From contig CAYPXZ010000003.1 of assembly GCA_964414785.1 (NCBI GenBank), forward strand, positions 62,001-126,000: a DNA stretch of 64,000 nt. The letters run 5' to 3'. The stretch comes from Palsa-1447 sp964414785 (lineage in GTDB: Bacteria > Verrucomicrobiota > Verrucomicrobiia > Opitutales > Opitutaceae). The position numbers and the translations under genes are program-made. The notes under the pieces were generated by a model, which did not search any database, was not told the DNA's origin, and worked only from the letters and a program-made list of their open reading frames with translations. Below, one piece after another: positions 1 through 9,314 of this stretch (positions within the stretch are counted from its first letter, which is position 1; every line of letters starts with the position of its first letter).

Positions 1-2096
1 GCATCTCCTGCGCCGGCTGCGTCTGGCTGATCGAGCGCCTGTTCCAGCAGCAGCCCGGAGCCCGCGACATCTTCGTCAACGCGCAGCTTGGCTCGATGCG
101 CCTTCGCTGGCTGCCCGGGGAGTTCTCGGCCGCAGACTTTGCGCGCAAGCTCCAGGCGTTTGGCTACCTTGCGGGGCCGAGTGACCCGCTTCGGGCCGAT
201 CCCGAGAGCCGGGCCCTGGTCAAGCGCGTCGGGCTGTGCGCCGCGTTCGCGATGAACGTCATGCTCTTCACGTTGCCGACCTATTTCGGCATGGAGAAGA
301 CGTTCCAGTACGCGGGACTCTTCGGCCTGCTCTCGCTGGGCTTCGCCACGCTCAGCTTCCTCGTCGGCGGCAGCTATTTCGTGGGTCGCGCATGGCAGGC
401 CATCCGCATGGGTGTCCTGCACATCGACATGCCGATCGCCGTGGGGATCGTCGGTGCCTACGCGGGGTCGATGTACGGCTGGCTCGCGGGCCGCGACCGG
501 TTCGTGTATTTCGACTTCGTCTCGACGTTCATCCTGCTGATGCTGGTGGGAAGGTGGGCGCAGGTGGCCGCCGTCGAGCGCAACCGCAGGCGCCTGCTCG
601 GCCAGCAGGCAAAGCCGCCGCGGGTCCGCGTGCTGGGCGGCCCGGGGAATGTATCCCGCGACGTTCCTCCCGAACAGCTGCGCGTGGGGGACCTTCTCCA
701 AAGCGTCCCCGGCCAAACGGTGCCCGTCGACGCCCGGCTCAGGGCCGGCGAGGCCATGTTCTCGCTCGCCTCCATCAACGGCGAGGCGGAGCCGCGGGTT
801 TTCCGGGCCGGCCAGCGGGTTCCCGCGGGCTCGGTCAACGTGAGCCGCGCGGACGCCGCCATGGAGGTGCTCCAGCCCTGGAGCGAATCGCTCCTGGCGA
901 AGCTTCTCGAGACGGGAGAGCGGCCCGGATGGAGGCACGTATTCCTGGAGAAGATCGTCAGGGGCTACCTGATCGGCATACTGGTCCTGGCCGTCGTCTC
1001 AGGGGTGGCGTGGTGGATAAGGACGGGCGACGGCCCGAGGGCATGGTCCGTCGTCACGGCGGTGCTCGTGGTATCATGCCCGTGTGCGATCGGGCTCGCC
1101 TTCCCGCTGAGCGATGAGATGGCGACCACCGCGCTTCGGCGCCGCGGCGTCTTCATAAGGGAGAACGATCTTTGGGCAAAACTGGGAGGCGTCAGGAAGC
1201 TCGTGTTCGACAAGACCGGCACGCTGACGCTTGAGACGCCGGTGCTGCAGAACCCCGGGGCGTTGCTTGCACTGGACGCGGCGGCGCGCTCGGCGCTCCT
1301 GGCCCTCGTGAGGGACAGCGAGCACCCGATCAGCCAGTGCCTTTGCGAGAACCTTTTGGCCCTTGGGCCGGTTGAGCTGCTTGCGGGAGAGGTTCGAGAG
1401 ACGGTGGGATTTGGACTGGAACTCGGCCCGTGGACGCTTGGACGCGCCGACTGGAAGGGCGGGGAGGGTGACCCGGTTCGGGGCGGAACCACGGACCTGG
1501 CCTTCTCGGGGCGCGTCGTGGCACGCTTCAGCTTTGTCGACGCGGCGCGCCCCGACGCCCGTGCTGAAATCCGGGAGCTGCAGCAGGAGGGGTTCTCGGT
1601 CCACATCCTGAGCGGCGACGCAGGCGCGAAGGTCCAGAGGCTTGCCGCCGAGCTGGACATCCCCGCGGACCACGCGCTGGGAGACCTGAGCCCGAGCGAG
1701 AAGGCCGAGTGGATCGGGCGCCAGGGCGCCAATGACGCGCTCATGCTCGGCGACGGGGCCAACGACAGCCTCGCGTTTGACCGCGCCCTGTGCCGCGGCA
1801 CCCCTGTCGTGCACCGCGGACTTCTGGAGAGGAAGGCCGACTTCTACTACCTCGGGCGCGGCATCGGTGGGATCCGCGAGCTCTTCAGGGTCGGCGCCGT
1901 GCGCCGCCGCACCCAGATGACGGTCCTCGTCTTCTCGGTTGCCTACAACGCCGTCGCCGTGGGGCTCGCCGTCACGGGGCGAATGAACCCCCTTGTGGCG
2001 GCGGTCCTCATGCCGGCGAATTCCCTTGTCACCCTTGCCCTCGTGAGCGGGGGAATGCGCCGTGCGTTCCATAGCCCCGCCGTGGGAAGGGCCTAA
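1..2096 (+). CDS. ccoI: Copper-translocating P-type ATPase, CcoI/FixI type (5' end outside window)
   Basis: This is a P1B-type ATPase of the CcoI/FixI group, which exports or delivers copper at the inner membrane for cbb3 cytochrome oxidase assembly. The frame is already open at base 3, where it reads ISCAGCVWLIE, the CxxC metal-binding site of the N-terminal HMA domain, so the true start lies upstream of the window. Several membrane segments precede the actuator domain. The ion-binding CPC triplet is at 1077-1085, the phosphorylation motif DKTGT starts at 1209, and the hinge motif GDGAND lies near 1747. The CxxCVWLIE context and the CPCAIGLAFPL form are typical of CcoI/FixI rather than CopA. 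Its neighbours upstream are unseen; ccoNOPGHS genes would be expected there. The gene ends 4 bases inside the convergent CHAD gene. Confidence 0.9.
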   Translation, partial: ISCAGCVWLIERLFQQQPGARDIFVNAQLGSMRLRWLPGEFSAADFARKLQAFGYLAGPSDPLRADPESRALVKRVGLCAAFAMNVMLFTLPTYFGMEKTFQYAGLFGLLSLGFATLSFLVGGSYFVGRAWQAIRMGVLHIDMPIAVGIVGAYAGSMYGWLAGRDRFVYFDFVSTFILLMLVGRWAQVAAVERNRRRLLGQQAKPPRVRVLGGPGNVSRDVPPEQLRVGDLLQSVPGQTVPVDARLRAGEAMFSLASINGEAEPRVFRAGQRVPAGSVNVSRADAAMEVLQPWSESLLAKLLETGERPGWRHVFLEKIVRGYLIGILVLAVVSGVAWWIRTGDGPRAWSVVTAVLVVSCPCAIGLAFPLSDEMATTALRRRGVFIRENDLWAKLGGVRKLVFDKTGTLTLETPVLQNPGALLALDAAARSALLALVRDSEHPISQCLCENLLALGPVELLAGEVRETVGFGLELGPWTLGRADWKGGEGDPVRGGTTDLAFSGRVVARFSFVDAARPDARAEIRELQQEGFSVHILSGDAGAKVQRLAAELDIPADHALGDLSPSEKAEWIGRQGANDALMLGDGANDSLAFDRALCRGTPVVHRGLLERKADFYYLGRGIGGIRELFRVGAVRRRTQMTVLVFSVAYNAVAVGLAVTGRMNPLVAAVLMPANSLVTLALVSGGMRRAFHSPAVGRA

Positions 2097-3001
2097 TTCG
2101 CGGCGACCTGCGGGCTTAGCCGCGGGAACGGCTGGCTTGTTGAACGGACAAAGCTGGAGACAAGCACCCGGCGCCTGCGCTCAAGCTGGGTCAGGAGTTC
2201 GCGTAGTTCCCCCTCGCCGAGCCTTCCCTTTGCGGACCACCTCTCCAGGCGCTCCATGAAGAGCTGGACGTCGTGGATCTGGCCCATCCGCGCCTGGCAG
2301 GCCCGCAGCCTCTTGATGGCACCCGGGTCCACGCCGGAAAGGATGGGCCGCAAGAGCTCGATGAGGTAGCGGTAGCGCTTGATCGCCACGCGGGCCTGGT
2401 GCATCCGCGACAGGTCGCCAGGACCGCGGGGAAGAAGTGTGTTCACCCTCTCTAGGTCTGCACGGAGCGCCCGGTTGAGGCCCGACTTTAGGCGCCGGCC
2501 CGACGCGGCGGTCGCAGGGCCCGATGCGAGCCGCGCCGAGGCCTTCTCGATCTGCGGCCCGATATCATCGACATCGCTGGCCGTGAGGGATCGGCAGCGG
2601 CGGCGTTCCTTCTTCTTCAGGGAGCGGCGAAGGGGGCGCCGCTCCGAGTCGGATATCGCCAGCTCGTTGAGCTCCCGCAGCTGAACCTGGGTGTCCCTTA
2701 GTTTGCCCAGCGCCGAGAACTGCCGCGCCAGCGCCCGTAGGGCCTCGAGAAGGCCGTGGCCGCCGTCGAGGCCGGCCAGGAGGTCAAGGGTGGTGAGCAG
2801 CCTTCGCGCCGAAATCCTCGCCCTGTGCACGTGCCGCCGGCCGCCCCGCGGACGGATCCTTCGCCGGCTCTTCCTGTAGGACTTCCAGGACTCATCCAGG
2901 AGCTGGGCCAGGAACGGGCCCAGAAGGGGATTGGAATCCGGTGCGGTATTGCGAATGGGGACGCATCCCCGTCCGGCGTGGGTTTCGCGCCGCGGGATCA
3001 T
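2093..3001 (-). CDS. CHAD domain protein
   Basis: The 302-residue protein is made almost entirely of a CHAD domain (conserved histidine alpha-helical domain), a helical bundle that binds polyphosphate in characterised members. Two matching repeats are visible, HVHRARISARRLLTTLDLL in the first half and MHQARVAIKRYRYLIELL in the second, giving the His and Arg/Lys-rich faces expected for binding a polyanion. No signal peptide or membrane segment is seen, so it should be cytosolic. It lies 11 bases downstream of the universal stress protein gene on the same strand and probably shares its transcript, which hints at a stress or phosphate role. It overlaps the end of the convergent copper ATPase by 4 bases. 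The start is uncertain; the first 20 residues could be excess. Confidence 0.85.
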   Translation of the reverse strand: MIPRRETHAGRGCVPIRNTAPDSNPLLGPFLAQLLDESWKSYRKSRRRIRPRGGRRHVHRARISARRLLTTLDLLAGLDGGHGLLEALRALARQFSALGKLRDTQVQLRELNELAISDSERRPLRRSLKKKERRRCRSLTASDVDDIGPQIEKASARLASGPATAASGRRLKSGLNRALRADLERVNTLLPRGPGDLSRMHQARVAIKRYRYLIELLRPILSGVDPGAIKRLRACQARMGQIHDVQLFMERLERWSAKGRLGEGELRELLTQLERRRRVLVSSFVRSTSQPFPRLSPQVAAN

Positions 3002-3012
3002 TGTTTGTCAGG

Positions 3013-3468
3013 TCACGCCGCGCGCTGTTCCGCGGATGGCGGCACGATGATCACGGGACACGACGACCTCTTGAGCACCCCATGGGCGGTGCTTCCAACG
3101 AGAAGGTCGTAGACGGCGGTGTGCCCGTGCGAGCCCAGCACGATGTAATCGGCCGGAAGGCTCCCGGCCTCCTCGAGTATCCGCGAGACCGGGGCGCCCG
3201 TGATCCGCCGCACGACGACCGGCGAGAACTCCGCCTGAAGCCCCTTCTCGAGGCGCTCAAGGTGCTTGTCCGCGGCCTTCTCGGCCGCGGCCGTGATCCG
3301 GGTCGTGTTCTCGATCAGGATCGGATCGCTTGCGCTCAGATTCACTGGGGGCTGGATGACATGCAGCACGACAAGGCGCCCCTCCAGGGCGCGCGCCAAT
3401 TCCGTCGCCTTTTCCAGGACGCGGGTGGTCACATCTGAGAAATCGATCGGGACAAGAATGGTCTTCAT
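3013..3468 (-). CDS. Universal stress protein, UspA family
   Basis: This is a 151-residue single-domain universal stress protein. The start was placed at the ATG at 3468 because the protein then begins MKTILVPIDFSD, the usual first strand of the family; 32 codons open upstream are not Usp-like. The ATP-binding signature G-x2-G-x9-G-S is complete near the C terminus (GSHGHTAVYDLLVGS), so it belongs to the ATP-binding subgroup. It is cytosolic. The CHAD gene follows 11 bases downstream, suggesting a two-gene operon. Usp genes next to metal ATPases are common in bacteria that keep cbb3 oxidase for low oxygen, but a link to redox here is inferred from position only. Confidence 0.92.
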   Translation of the reverse strand: MKTILVPIDFSDVTTRVLEKATELARALEGRLVVLHVIQPPVNLSASDPILIENTTRITAAAEKAADKHLERLEKGLQAEFSPVVVRRITGAPVSRILEEAGSLPADYIVLGSHGHTAVYDLLVGSTAHGVLKRSSCPVIIVPPSAEQRAA

Positions 3469-3909
3469 GGAGTGGGCGCCTGGGTGTCGTTCTGGATCTG
3501 AGGGACGAATTATCCGCGAATCCACCGTATGTGCTCCGCATTTGTTGGCTTTTCCGGGGCACAATTTGCGAGAGAGAGGCTGGGGCCGCGGTCCATTTAG
3601 CCTTCGGGCGGGCGGGTTTGGTGCCCGCCTGCCCGCCCTGGTGGGGGATGCCCGGAGTGCATCGTGATTGACGCCGGTGGCCTGACCTCGCCCGCATGCG
3701 AGATATCATATTAAGGGAAAACAACTTCAGGGGACAGCCCGAGTGACTCGCCGCTGTCCCCTCATCATGCATGGACACCCTCCCCGTTGAACCGTATCCT
3801 CGGGTATCGCTTCAGCACCTTCCATGAGAGGACATCGACCATTGACCGTAACCCATCGCCTTTGGGGTGGCCCCCGGCGCAGCCCCGCTGCAGCGGCCGC
3901 ATTGCTCCG
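3469..3909. other. Divergent intergenic region between usp and the P1B-4 ATPase
   Basis: About 440 bases separate the two divergent start codons. It should hold both promoters. A weak in-frame TTG at 3787 could extend the ATPase by 41 residues, but those residues look non-coding. The only strong structure seen is the GGGGACAGC hairpin listed separately. Confidence 0.5.
3729..3762. repeat. 10-bp perfect inverted repeat, REP-like hairpin
   Basis: AGGGGACAGC at 3729-3738 is the exact reverse complement of GCTGTCCCCT at 3753-3762. The 14-base centre itself contains CGAGT-G-ACTCG, so the hairpin could extend. It has no T-tract on either side. GGGGACAG-type palindromes are often dispersed REP-like elements; no second copy was noticed in this window. 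Confidence 0.6.
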
Positions 3910-6198
3910 ATGAACGCCGGCGCAGAGCCCGTTGGGGATTCCTCCGTCGGGGTCGAGGACCCCGCGTCGGAATGGGTGGAACGGCTGGGTGTGTTCCTCA
4001 GGGCCCAGGGAGACCTCAAGGCGCTGAAAGTGAACGCATCGACGCGCACGGCGTCGCTGGCCGCAATCAGCGAGATAGACATACTCGGGATCCGCGCGGA
4101 GCTCGACGGCATCCTTCGCGGGATTGAGGCCTCCCGAAGCGAGAAGGCTGAGTGGAACAGGCGGCTCCCCGGCGGCATCGTCGTCAAGGGGATCGGCCCC
4201 GAGATGATCGTCCAGCGGGATTCATGCGAGACGGCGCCGCATTTCTGGACGTGGCGCGACTACCAGTGGCCGGTCGAGGAGAAGGGAGTCCGGGCGCCCG
4301 CGGCTCCAGAGTGGAAGGCGCTCGCTTGGTCGGCGGCTATCTGCGGCGTCGTGGGACTTTCGGGATTCGTCGCACAGAGGATGGAGCTGCTGCCCCACCC
4401 GTGGCTCGTTGCGCTCTACTCGCTCGCGATCGCCGCAGGCGGATGGGATGCCGCGCTCGAGACGTGGAACAACCTGAAGAAGGGGGAGCTCGACTTCCAT
4501 TTCCTGATGCTCGCGGTCGCGGCTGGCGCCGCCTCCATCGGCGCCTGGAGCGAGGCGGCGCTGCTCCTTTTCCTATTCTCGGGGTCGAGCGCGATGGAGG
4601 AATTCGCGCTTCACCGCACCCAGAGCGAGGTGAACGCCCTGCTTAAGAGCGCGCCGAAGGAGGCCACCCTCGTGCTCCCGGGCGGGGGCGAGCGGGTGGT
4701 CCCCGTCGAACAGGTGAAGGTCGGCGACCGGCTCCTCGTCCATGCGGGCGAGGGTTTCGCTGCGGACGGGCAGGTGCTCAAGGGCTCGAGCGCGGCCGAC
4801 GAGTCCAGCCTTACCGGCGAGTCTCATCCGGTCGACAAGGAGGTCGGCTCGCCGGTTTTCAGCGGGAGCCTCAACCTCTGGGGGGCGGTGGAGGTCGAGG
4901 TGCAGCGCCTGCCCTCGGAGAGCACGCTTCAGAAGATCATCCGCCTCATCCAGACCGCGCAAAGGCTGAAGGCCCCGAGCGAGCGGTTCACCGACCGGTT
5001 CGGCGGAAGGTACACGGCTGTCGTCTTCACCCTGGCGACCTCCATGTTCCTCATCTGGTGGCTTGGGTACGGGCTGCCCGCATTCGAGAGCGCGGACGCA
5101 AGGCCGTCGGCCTTCTACCGGGCGATGACCCTCCTCGTCGTCGCGAGCCCGTGCGCACTCGTGCTTTCGATCCCGGCGGCGATACTGGCCGCGATAGCCT
5201 GCGGCGCCAGGCACGGCGTCCTTTTCCGCGGCGGGGCGGCCATCGAGAAGCTGTCCCAGGTGAAGGTCGTCGCCCTCGACAAGACGGGCACGCTGACGAC
5301 GGGGGAGCTGGCTGTAATTGAATGCGAGAGCTTTCCCCCGGGCCAGGAGCAGAGGGTCCTCGAGTTTGCCGTGGCCCTTGAGGGGAAGTCCCAGCACCCG
5401 GTTGCGCGTGCGGTGCTGCGGCACGGCCGCACCGTGGGCGTGCGCGTTGGGGACGTGGAGGGCTTTGAGTCGCTCACCGGCAGCGGGATCCGGGGCCGCG
5501 TTGACGGCCTGGAGTGCGTCCTTGGGAGGCGGGAGCTTTTCGGCACGGGTCCCTGGAGGGAATTCTTCGAGACCATGCCCTCGGTGGACGCGGATCTGAA
5601 CGAGGTCTGGGTCATCTCGGACAAGCTCGTGGGGCGTCTCCTGCTGCGGGACGAGATCCGAAAGGAGTCGGCCGCCACGCTCAGGCGCCTAAGGGAGGAG
5701 GGCGTCCGGACGGTGATGCTGACGGGCGACCGGCGCCATGCGGCGGAGCAGGTGGCGACTCAGCTGGGGATAGACGAGGTACGCTCAGGGCTGACCCCTG
5801 AGGAGAAGGTGGCGGCGATTGGCGAGCTCTCCAGGAACGGGACCAAGGTGGCGATGGTCGGGGACGGCGTGAACGACGCGCCGAGCCTTGCGGCCGCCTA
5901 CGTCTCGGTGGCGATGGGTGCACGCGCCAGCGACTCCGCGCTCGAGCAGGCTGAGATTGTCCTGATGAACGATCGCATCGAGGCCTTCTCGATCGCCTAT
6001 GACTTGAGCGTCAAGGCAAGGAGCGTGATTCGGCAGAACCTCGTCGTGTCTCTCGGGACCGTAATCGTCATGGTGGTCGTGTCAATCGCGGGCGCGATCC
6101 CGCTCTCCCTCGGCGTCTTCGCCCACGAGGGCAGCACGGTCGTCGTGTGCCTGAACGGGCTGCGGCTCCTCTTCTTCGGCAGCGACCGGCGCGCCTGA
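3910..6198 (+). CDS. Heavy-metal exporting P-type ATPase, P1B-4 class
   Basis: This is a 762-residue inner-membrane metal pump. The class is set by S413-P414-C415 in the ion-binding helix (instead of CPC) together with H739-E740-G741 in the HEGSTVVVCLNGLRLL motif near the end, the signature of P1B-4 ATPases (CoaT, CtpD, PfeT, CzcP), which move Co2+, Fe2+, Zn2+ or Ni2+. The phosphorylated aspartate is D457 in DKTGT, with GDGVND downstream. The N-terminal 100 residues resemble a degenerate HMA fold without CxxC. The ATG at 3910 is preferred over the TTG at 3787 because the family similarity begins after it. The substrate cannot be read from sequence; iron or cobalt is most likely for this class. 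Confidence 0.88.
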   Translation: MNAGAEPVGDSSVGVEDPASEWVERLGVFLRAQGDLKALKVNASTRTASLAAISEIDILGIRAELDGILRGIEASRSEKAEWNRRLPGGIVVKGIGPEMIVQRDSCETAPHFWTWRDYQWPVEEKGVRAPAAPEWKALAWSAAICGVVGLSGFVAQRMELLPHPWLVALYSLAIAAGGWDAALETWNNLKKGELDFHFLMLAVAAGAASIGAWSEAALLLFLFSGSSAMEEFALHRTQSEVNALLKSAPKEATLVLPGGGERVVPVEQVKVGDRLLVHAGEGFAADGQVLKGSSAADESSLTGESHPVDKEVGSPVFSGSLNLWGAVEVEVQRLPSESTLQKIIRLIQTAQRLKAPSERFTDRFGGRYTAVVFTLATSMFLIWWLGYGLPAFESADARPSAFYRAMTLLVVASPCALVLSIPAAILAAIACGARHGVLFRGGAAIEKLSQVKVVALDKTGTLTTGELAVIECESFPPGQEQRVLEFAVALEGKSQHPVARAVLRHGRTVGVRVGDVEGFESLTGSGIRGRVDGLECVLGRRELFGTGPWREFFETMPSVDADLNEVWVISDKLVGRLLLRDEIRKESAATLRRLREEGVRTVMLTGDRRHAAEQVATQLGIDEVRSGLTPEEKVAAIGELSRNGTKVAMVGDGVNDAPSLAAAYVSVAMGARASDSALEQAEIVLMNDRIEAFSIAYDLSVKARSVIRQNLVVSLGTVIVMVVVSIAGAIPLSLGVFAHEGSTVVVCLNGLRLLFFGSDRRA

Positions 6199-6211
6199 CC
6201 GGCCTGGCGGG

Positions 6212-6835
6212 CTATTTCGCCAGGCGCCTGTGTGCCTCGGCGACGTCGATCGTGACCCCGACGGAATCAGTCCCGGTGATGCCCGACTTCCTTGCGCCCA
6301 GCCGGGCGAAGATCTCAAGCATGGGCAGGTTCTCCCTTAGGACCTGGGCTTCGAGGGTCCTCAGTCCCCTCGAGGCGGCAAGCCGGATAAGGATGTGAAG
6401 CAGTGCTGTCGCGATTCCCAGGTGCCTGCGGTCCTCCTTCACCACGAAGGCGACCTCGGCGGAGGTGCCGTCCTCCTGCAGGCAGTACCTGCCGATGGCG
6501 ACGAGCGGCACGGCCTGGTCCGTCTCAAATACGCCGAGCGCCGCGTCCTTCGCCTGGTCGACGCCGACCAGCTCGGCGGCCCGCGCCTCGGTGATCTGCG
6601 ATATCTCGTAGCCGTACCGAAGGTGGATCGTCTCCCGGGTGTGCGACCCGAAGAACTTGAGGAGTGTGTCGCGATCCGACGGCTGGAGCGGCTGGATCGT
6701 CGTCGAGTGCAGGCCGAATTTCCGGCTCATCGGGAAATGGGGAGGTTCGATCCGCTTGGGCCGGGCGCTTGCCGCGGCGGGGGCCTTCGTGCCCTTCCGG
6801 GGCGAGCGTGGGGGCTCCTTCGAATCCGCCTTCAT
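6212..6835 (-). CDS. GNAT family N-acetyltransferase
   Basis: The 207-residue protein has a Lys/Pro/Ala-rich N-terminal tail of about 35 residues followed by a GNAT acetyltransferase fold. Motif A is seen as KEDRRHLGIATALL, the acetyl-CoA pyrophosphate-binding loop (R-x-x-G-x-A). The sequence before it resembles the GNAT domain attached to acyl-CoA synthetases that acetylate protein lysines. It converges on the metal ATPase with 13 bases between stop codons. An alternative start at 6730 (MSRKFGL) would remove the charged tail. The acceptor substrate is unknown. Confidence 0.82.
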   Translation of the reverse strand: MKADSKEPPRSPRKGTKAPAAASARPKRIEPPHFPMSRKFGLHSTTIQPLQPSDRDTLLKFFGSHTRETIHLRYGYEISQITEARAAELVGVDQAKDAALGVFETDQAVPLVAIGRYCLQEDGTSAEVAFVVKEDRRHLGIATALLHILIRLAASRGLRTLEAQVLRENLPMLEIFARLGARKSGITGTDSVGVTIDVAEAHRRLAK

Positions 6836-7138
6836 CGCTGCGACTATGCACTGCGCATCGCCAGCCTGCGATCACTTCATTCTGCCGCAGTGCGCCCCAA
6901 GTCATGTGCGGGCCCTCCCGCGCGTGTTGTGGGAAGGCGGCATATCCGTGCATTCCGGTCGGGCCCAACCTTTCACCAAATGGAATTGTAACCTCCAGTA
7001 AATTAAATGGTTGCAGGAGATCACATCCGGCCTTGGCCCGGGGGATTAAGTGAGAAGCTGGTCTCAATCTTTGGAAATCGCGTGTATTTCCGCAACTAAA
7101 GGGGCCCTAATCGGTCTTGCTAAGTGAAGGTCCGACTT
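6836..7138. other. Intergenic region upstream of the DUF3300 gene
   Basis: This 300-base stretch between divergent genes is lower in GC than its surroundings in its second half (for example AGTAAATTAAATGG near 6998) and probably carries the promoter for the DUF3300/DUF2950 pair. No RNA gene, strong hairpin or convincing coding frame was seen. Confidence 0.4.
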
Positions 7139-8293
7139 ATGAAAGCCACGCTCTTACTGCTGGTCGCACTAGCCCTCGCCATTCCGCTCAAGGCGCAGGA
7201 GTCGCCGGCCGGCGCGCCGGATTCGGAGTACGCGCCGGAGCAGCTCGACCAGCTGGTCGCGCCGATTGCCCTCTACCCGGACCCGCTCCTTGCCGTGATC
7301 CTTCCGGCATCGACGGTGCCTTCGGACATCGCGCTTGCGGCGCAGTACGCTGAGGCGAACGGCGATCCCGCGGGGATAGACGCCCAAGCGTGGGATCAGA
7401 GCGTGAAAGCCCTCGCGCATTATCCGGACGTCCTGAAATGGATGAACGACAACGCCGACTGGACGAGCGCGCTCGGAGCCGCATTTGCCATGCAGCCGTC
7501 GGACGTGATGAGATCGGTGCAGCAGCTCAGGGCGCGGGCGCGGGCTGCGGGCACCCTCGTGAGTAACCCCCAGCAGCAGGTCGAGACCGAAGGCGACGAC
7601 ATCCTGATCGAGCCCACGCAGCAGCAGGAGGTTTTTGTCCCCCAGTACGATCCGGATCAGGTCTATGATGGGCCCGACAGTGGCTCGGGCGCCATGATCA
7701 CCTTCGGGGTCGGAATGCCCGTCGGGCCATGGCTTGGATTCGAGTGCGACTGGGACGATTTCGGGATCTGGCAGGGGCCGTGGCAGCCGGGATGGGCCTA
7801 TCGCAGGGACTGGCGGAACCCAGCTTGGGGCGGCAATCGCTGGCATCCGGACGCGCGGCGCGGCCATGAACTCGTGCGCGACCATTTTAGGCCCGGTGCC
7901 AATCCGCCCCTCCCGCGGACGGTTGGAGGAGGCAGGCTCGCCGAGCGGCCCGCCGAAAAGGGCCGGGCTGTGGTGCCTCCTGCCGACCGGGGCCGGTCTG
8001 AAGAACATCCCGTCCGGGTGGCGCCTGTGCGCAATGTCGCACCCCAGTCGAGGCCGGACTACAGGGGATGGAACGCAACGGCCGCGCCGAAGCATGCTTC
8101 GCCGGCGCCGTCGGGCCCACTCTTTGGCGGCTACGACCGCGGAACGCAGACGCGCGAGGAAAGCAATCGCGGCAATTCCAGCCGGCAGGCACCGGTCAAG
8201 AGCCCAGGAAAGAGTTCGGGCAAGGCCACCGGCGGAAACACGGGGGGCCGCGCGGCGGCGCCCGCGCCGAGCGGCGGCCGCGACAAGCACTGA
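7139..8293 (+). CDS. Secreted DUF3300 protein
   Basis: The 384-residue protein begins with a signal peptide (MKATLLLLVALALAIPLKAQ) and then a DUF3300 domain with the typical text LVAPIALYPDPLLAVILPAST and QAWDQSVKALAHYPDVLKWM (about residues 30-180). The C-terminal half is low complexity, rich in Gly, Pro, Arg and Ser. The ATG at 7139 was chosen because GAAGG lies 8 bases before it; a GTG at 7124 is also open. Function is not established for the family. It is followed after 25 bases by a DUF2950 gene, a pairing seen in many Proteobacteria and Verrucomicrobiota, so the two likely act together in the periplasm or at the surface. Confidence 0.87.
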   Translation: MKATLLLLVALALAIPLKAQESPAGAPDSEYAPEQLDQLVAPIALYPDPLLAVILPASTVPSDIALAAQYAEANGDPAGIDAQAWDQSVKALAHYPDVLKWMNDNADWTSALGAAFAMQPSDVMRSVQQLRARARAAGTLVSNPQQQVETEGDDILIEPTQQQEVFVPQYDPDQVYDGPDSGSGAMITFGVGMPVGPWLGFECDWDDFGIWQGPWQPGWAYRRDWRNPAWGGNRWHPDARRGHELVRDHFRPGANPPLPRTVGGGRLAERPAEKGRAVVPPADRGRSEEHPVRVAPVRNVAPQSRPDYRGWNATAAPKHASPAPSGPLFGGYDRGTQTREESNRGNSSRQAPVKSPGKSSGKATGGNTGGRAAAPAPSGGRDKH

Positions 8294-8318
8294 AGGAAAA
8301 CCCAATCACCCCAGATCC

Positions 8319-9278
8319 ATGATCTCTCCAGCTTCACTTAATCGCTTGGTCCGGCCCCTTGTCGCCGCGCTCGGCCTGGCGGCGTTTTCTGCAGTCCCGC
8401 CGCTTCGCGGGGAGGATGCGGCCCAGGTGGGACCCCACCGCTACGGCTCGCCGGACGAGGCCGTCGCCGCACTCGTGGCCGCGGCAAAAACGGGGGACAG
8501 GGCTTCGGTCGACGCCATCTTCGGCCCCGGGATCAAGGAGCTCCTCTCGGGCGATGCGAAGCAGGACGCCATCGAGTTCACCGCCTTCTCCAAGTCGATC
8601 GGTAAGATCACCCTCCTGGTCAAGAAGTCCGACGACCGCTATGTCCTCGACATCGGGGAGCAGAACTGGCCCATGCCGATCCCGCTCGTCCGCACGGGCG
8701 GCGCCTGGGCGTTCGACACCGCCGCCGGCAAGGATGAGGTCCTGAGCAGGCGGATCGGCAAGGACGAGCTCGTGGCAATCGGAGTCTGCCGGGCCTACAT
8801 CCAGGCCCAGCGCGAATACGCGAGCGAGGACCGCGACGGCAGCGGCGTGCTCAAGTTTGCGCAGAGGATTTCGAGCACGCCGGGCAAGAAGGACGGACTT
8901 TACTGGCCCCAGGCACCCGGCGGGGATCAGAGCCCCTTGGGCCCGCTTGTGGCCCAGGCCCACGCCGAGGGCTACGGCGGAAAGGCCGACGACGGAAAGC
9001 CGCAGCCCTTCCACGGGTATCGCTTCAGGATCCTTACGGCCCAGGGAGCCTCGGCACCCGGGGGCGCCTTCGATTATGTGATCAACGGCAACCTCATCGG
9101 CGGATTTGCGTTCGTCGCTTATCCCGCGCACTGGGGGGAATCGGGCGTCATGACCTTCATCGTGAACCAGTGGGGAAAGATCTATCAGCGCAACCTGGGC
9201 GAGCAGAGCGCTGAGATCGCCGCGGCGATGACCGTGTTCGACCCGGATAGCGACTGGACCGTCGTGGCGCCCCATTAA
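8319..9278 (+). CDS. Secreted DUF2950 protein
   Basis: This 319-residue protein starts with a hydrophobic export signal (about residues 12-28) and continues as a DUF2950 domain. Recognisable blocks are YGSPDEAVAALVAAAKTGD, RAYIQAQREYA, PFHGYRFRILTAQG, and the C-terminal YPAHWGESGVMTFIVNQ. It lies 25 bases after the DUF3300 gene on the same strand and ends before an intrinsic terminator at 9315-9345, so the two genes form a defined operon. The molecular role of DUF2950 is unknown. The start ATG at 8319 precedes a good signal peptide, although its ribosome site is weak. Confidence 0.87.
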   Translation: MISPASLNRLVRPLVAALGLAAFSAVPPLRGEDAAQVGPHRYGSPDEAVAALVAAAKTGDRASVDAIFGPGIKELLSGDAKQDAIEFTAFSKSIGKITLLVKKSDDRYVLDIGEQNWPMPIPLVRTGGAWAFDTAAGKDEVLSRRIGKDELVAIGVCRAYIQAQREYASEDRDGSGVLKFAQRISSTPGKKDGLYWPQAPGGDQSPLGPLVAQAHAEGYGGKADDGKPQPFHGYRFRILTAQGASAPGGAFDYVINGNLIGGFAFVAYPAHWGESGVMTFIVNQWGKIYQRNLGEQSAEIAAAMTVFDPDSDWTVVAPH

Positions 9279-9314
9279 GGCCGAGAGGCTCCCGGCGGGT
9301 GCCGCCCAAAAACG

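Noticed and set aside
3787..3909. 41-residue N-terminal extension of the P1B-4 ATPase from a TTG codon
   Set aside because: The residues are Pro/Arg/Ser-rich and unlike the family start; the ATG at 3910 fits better.
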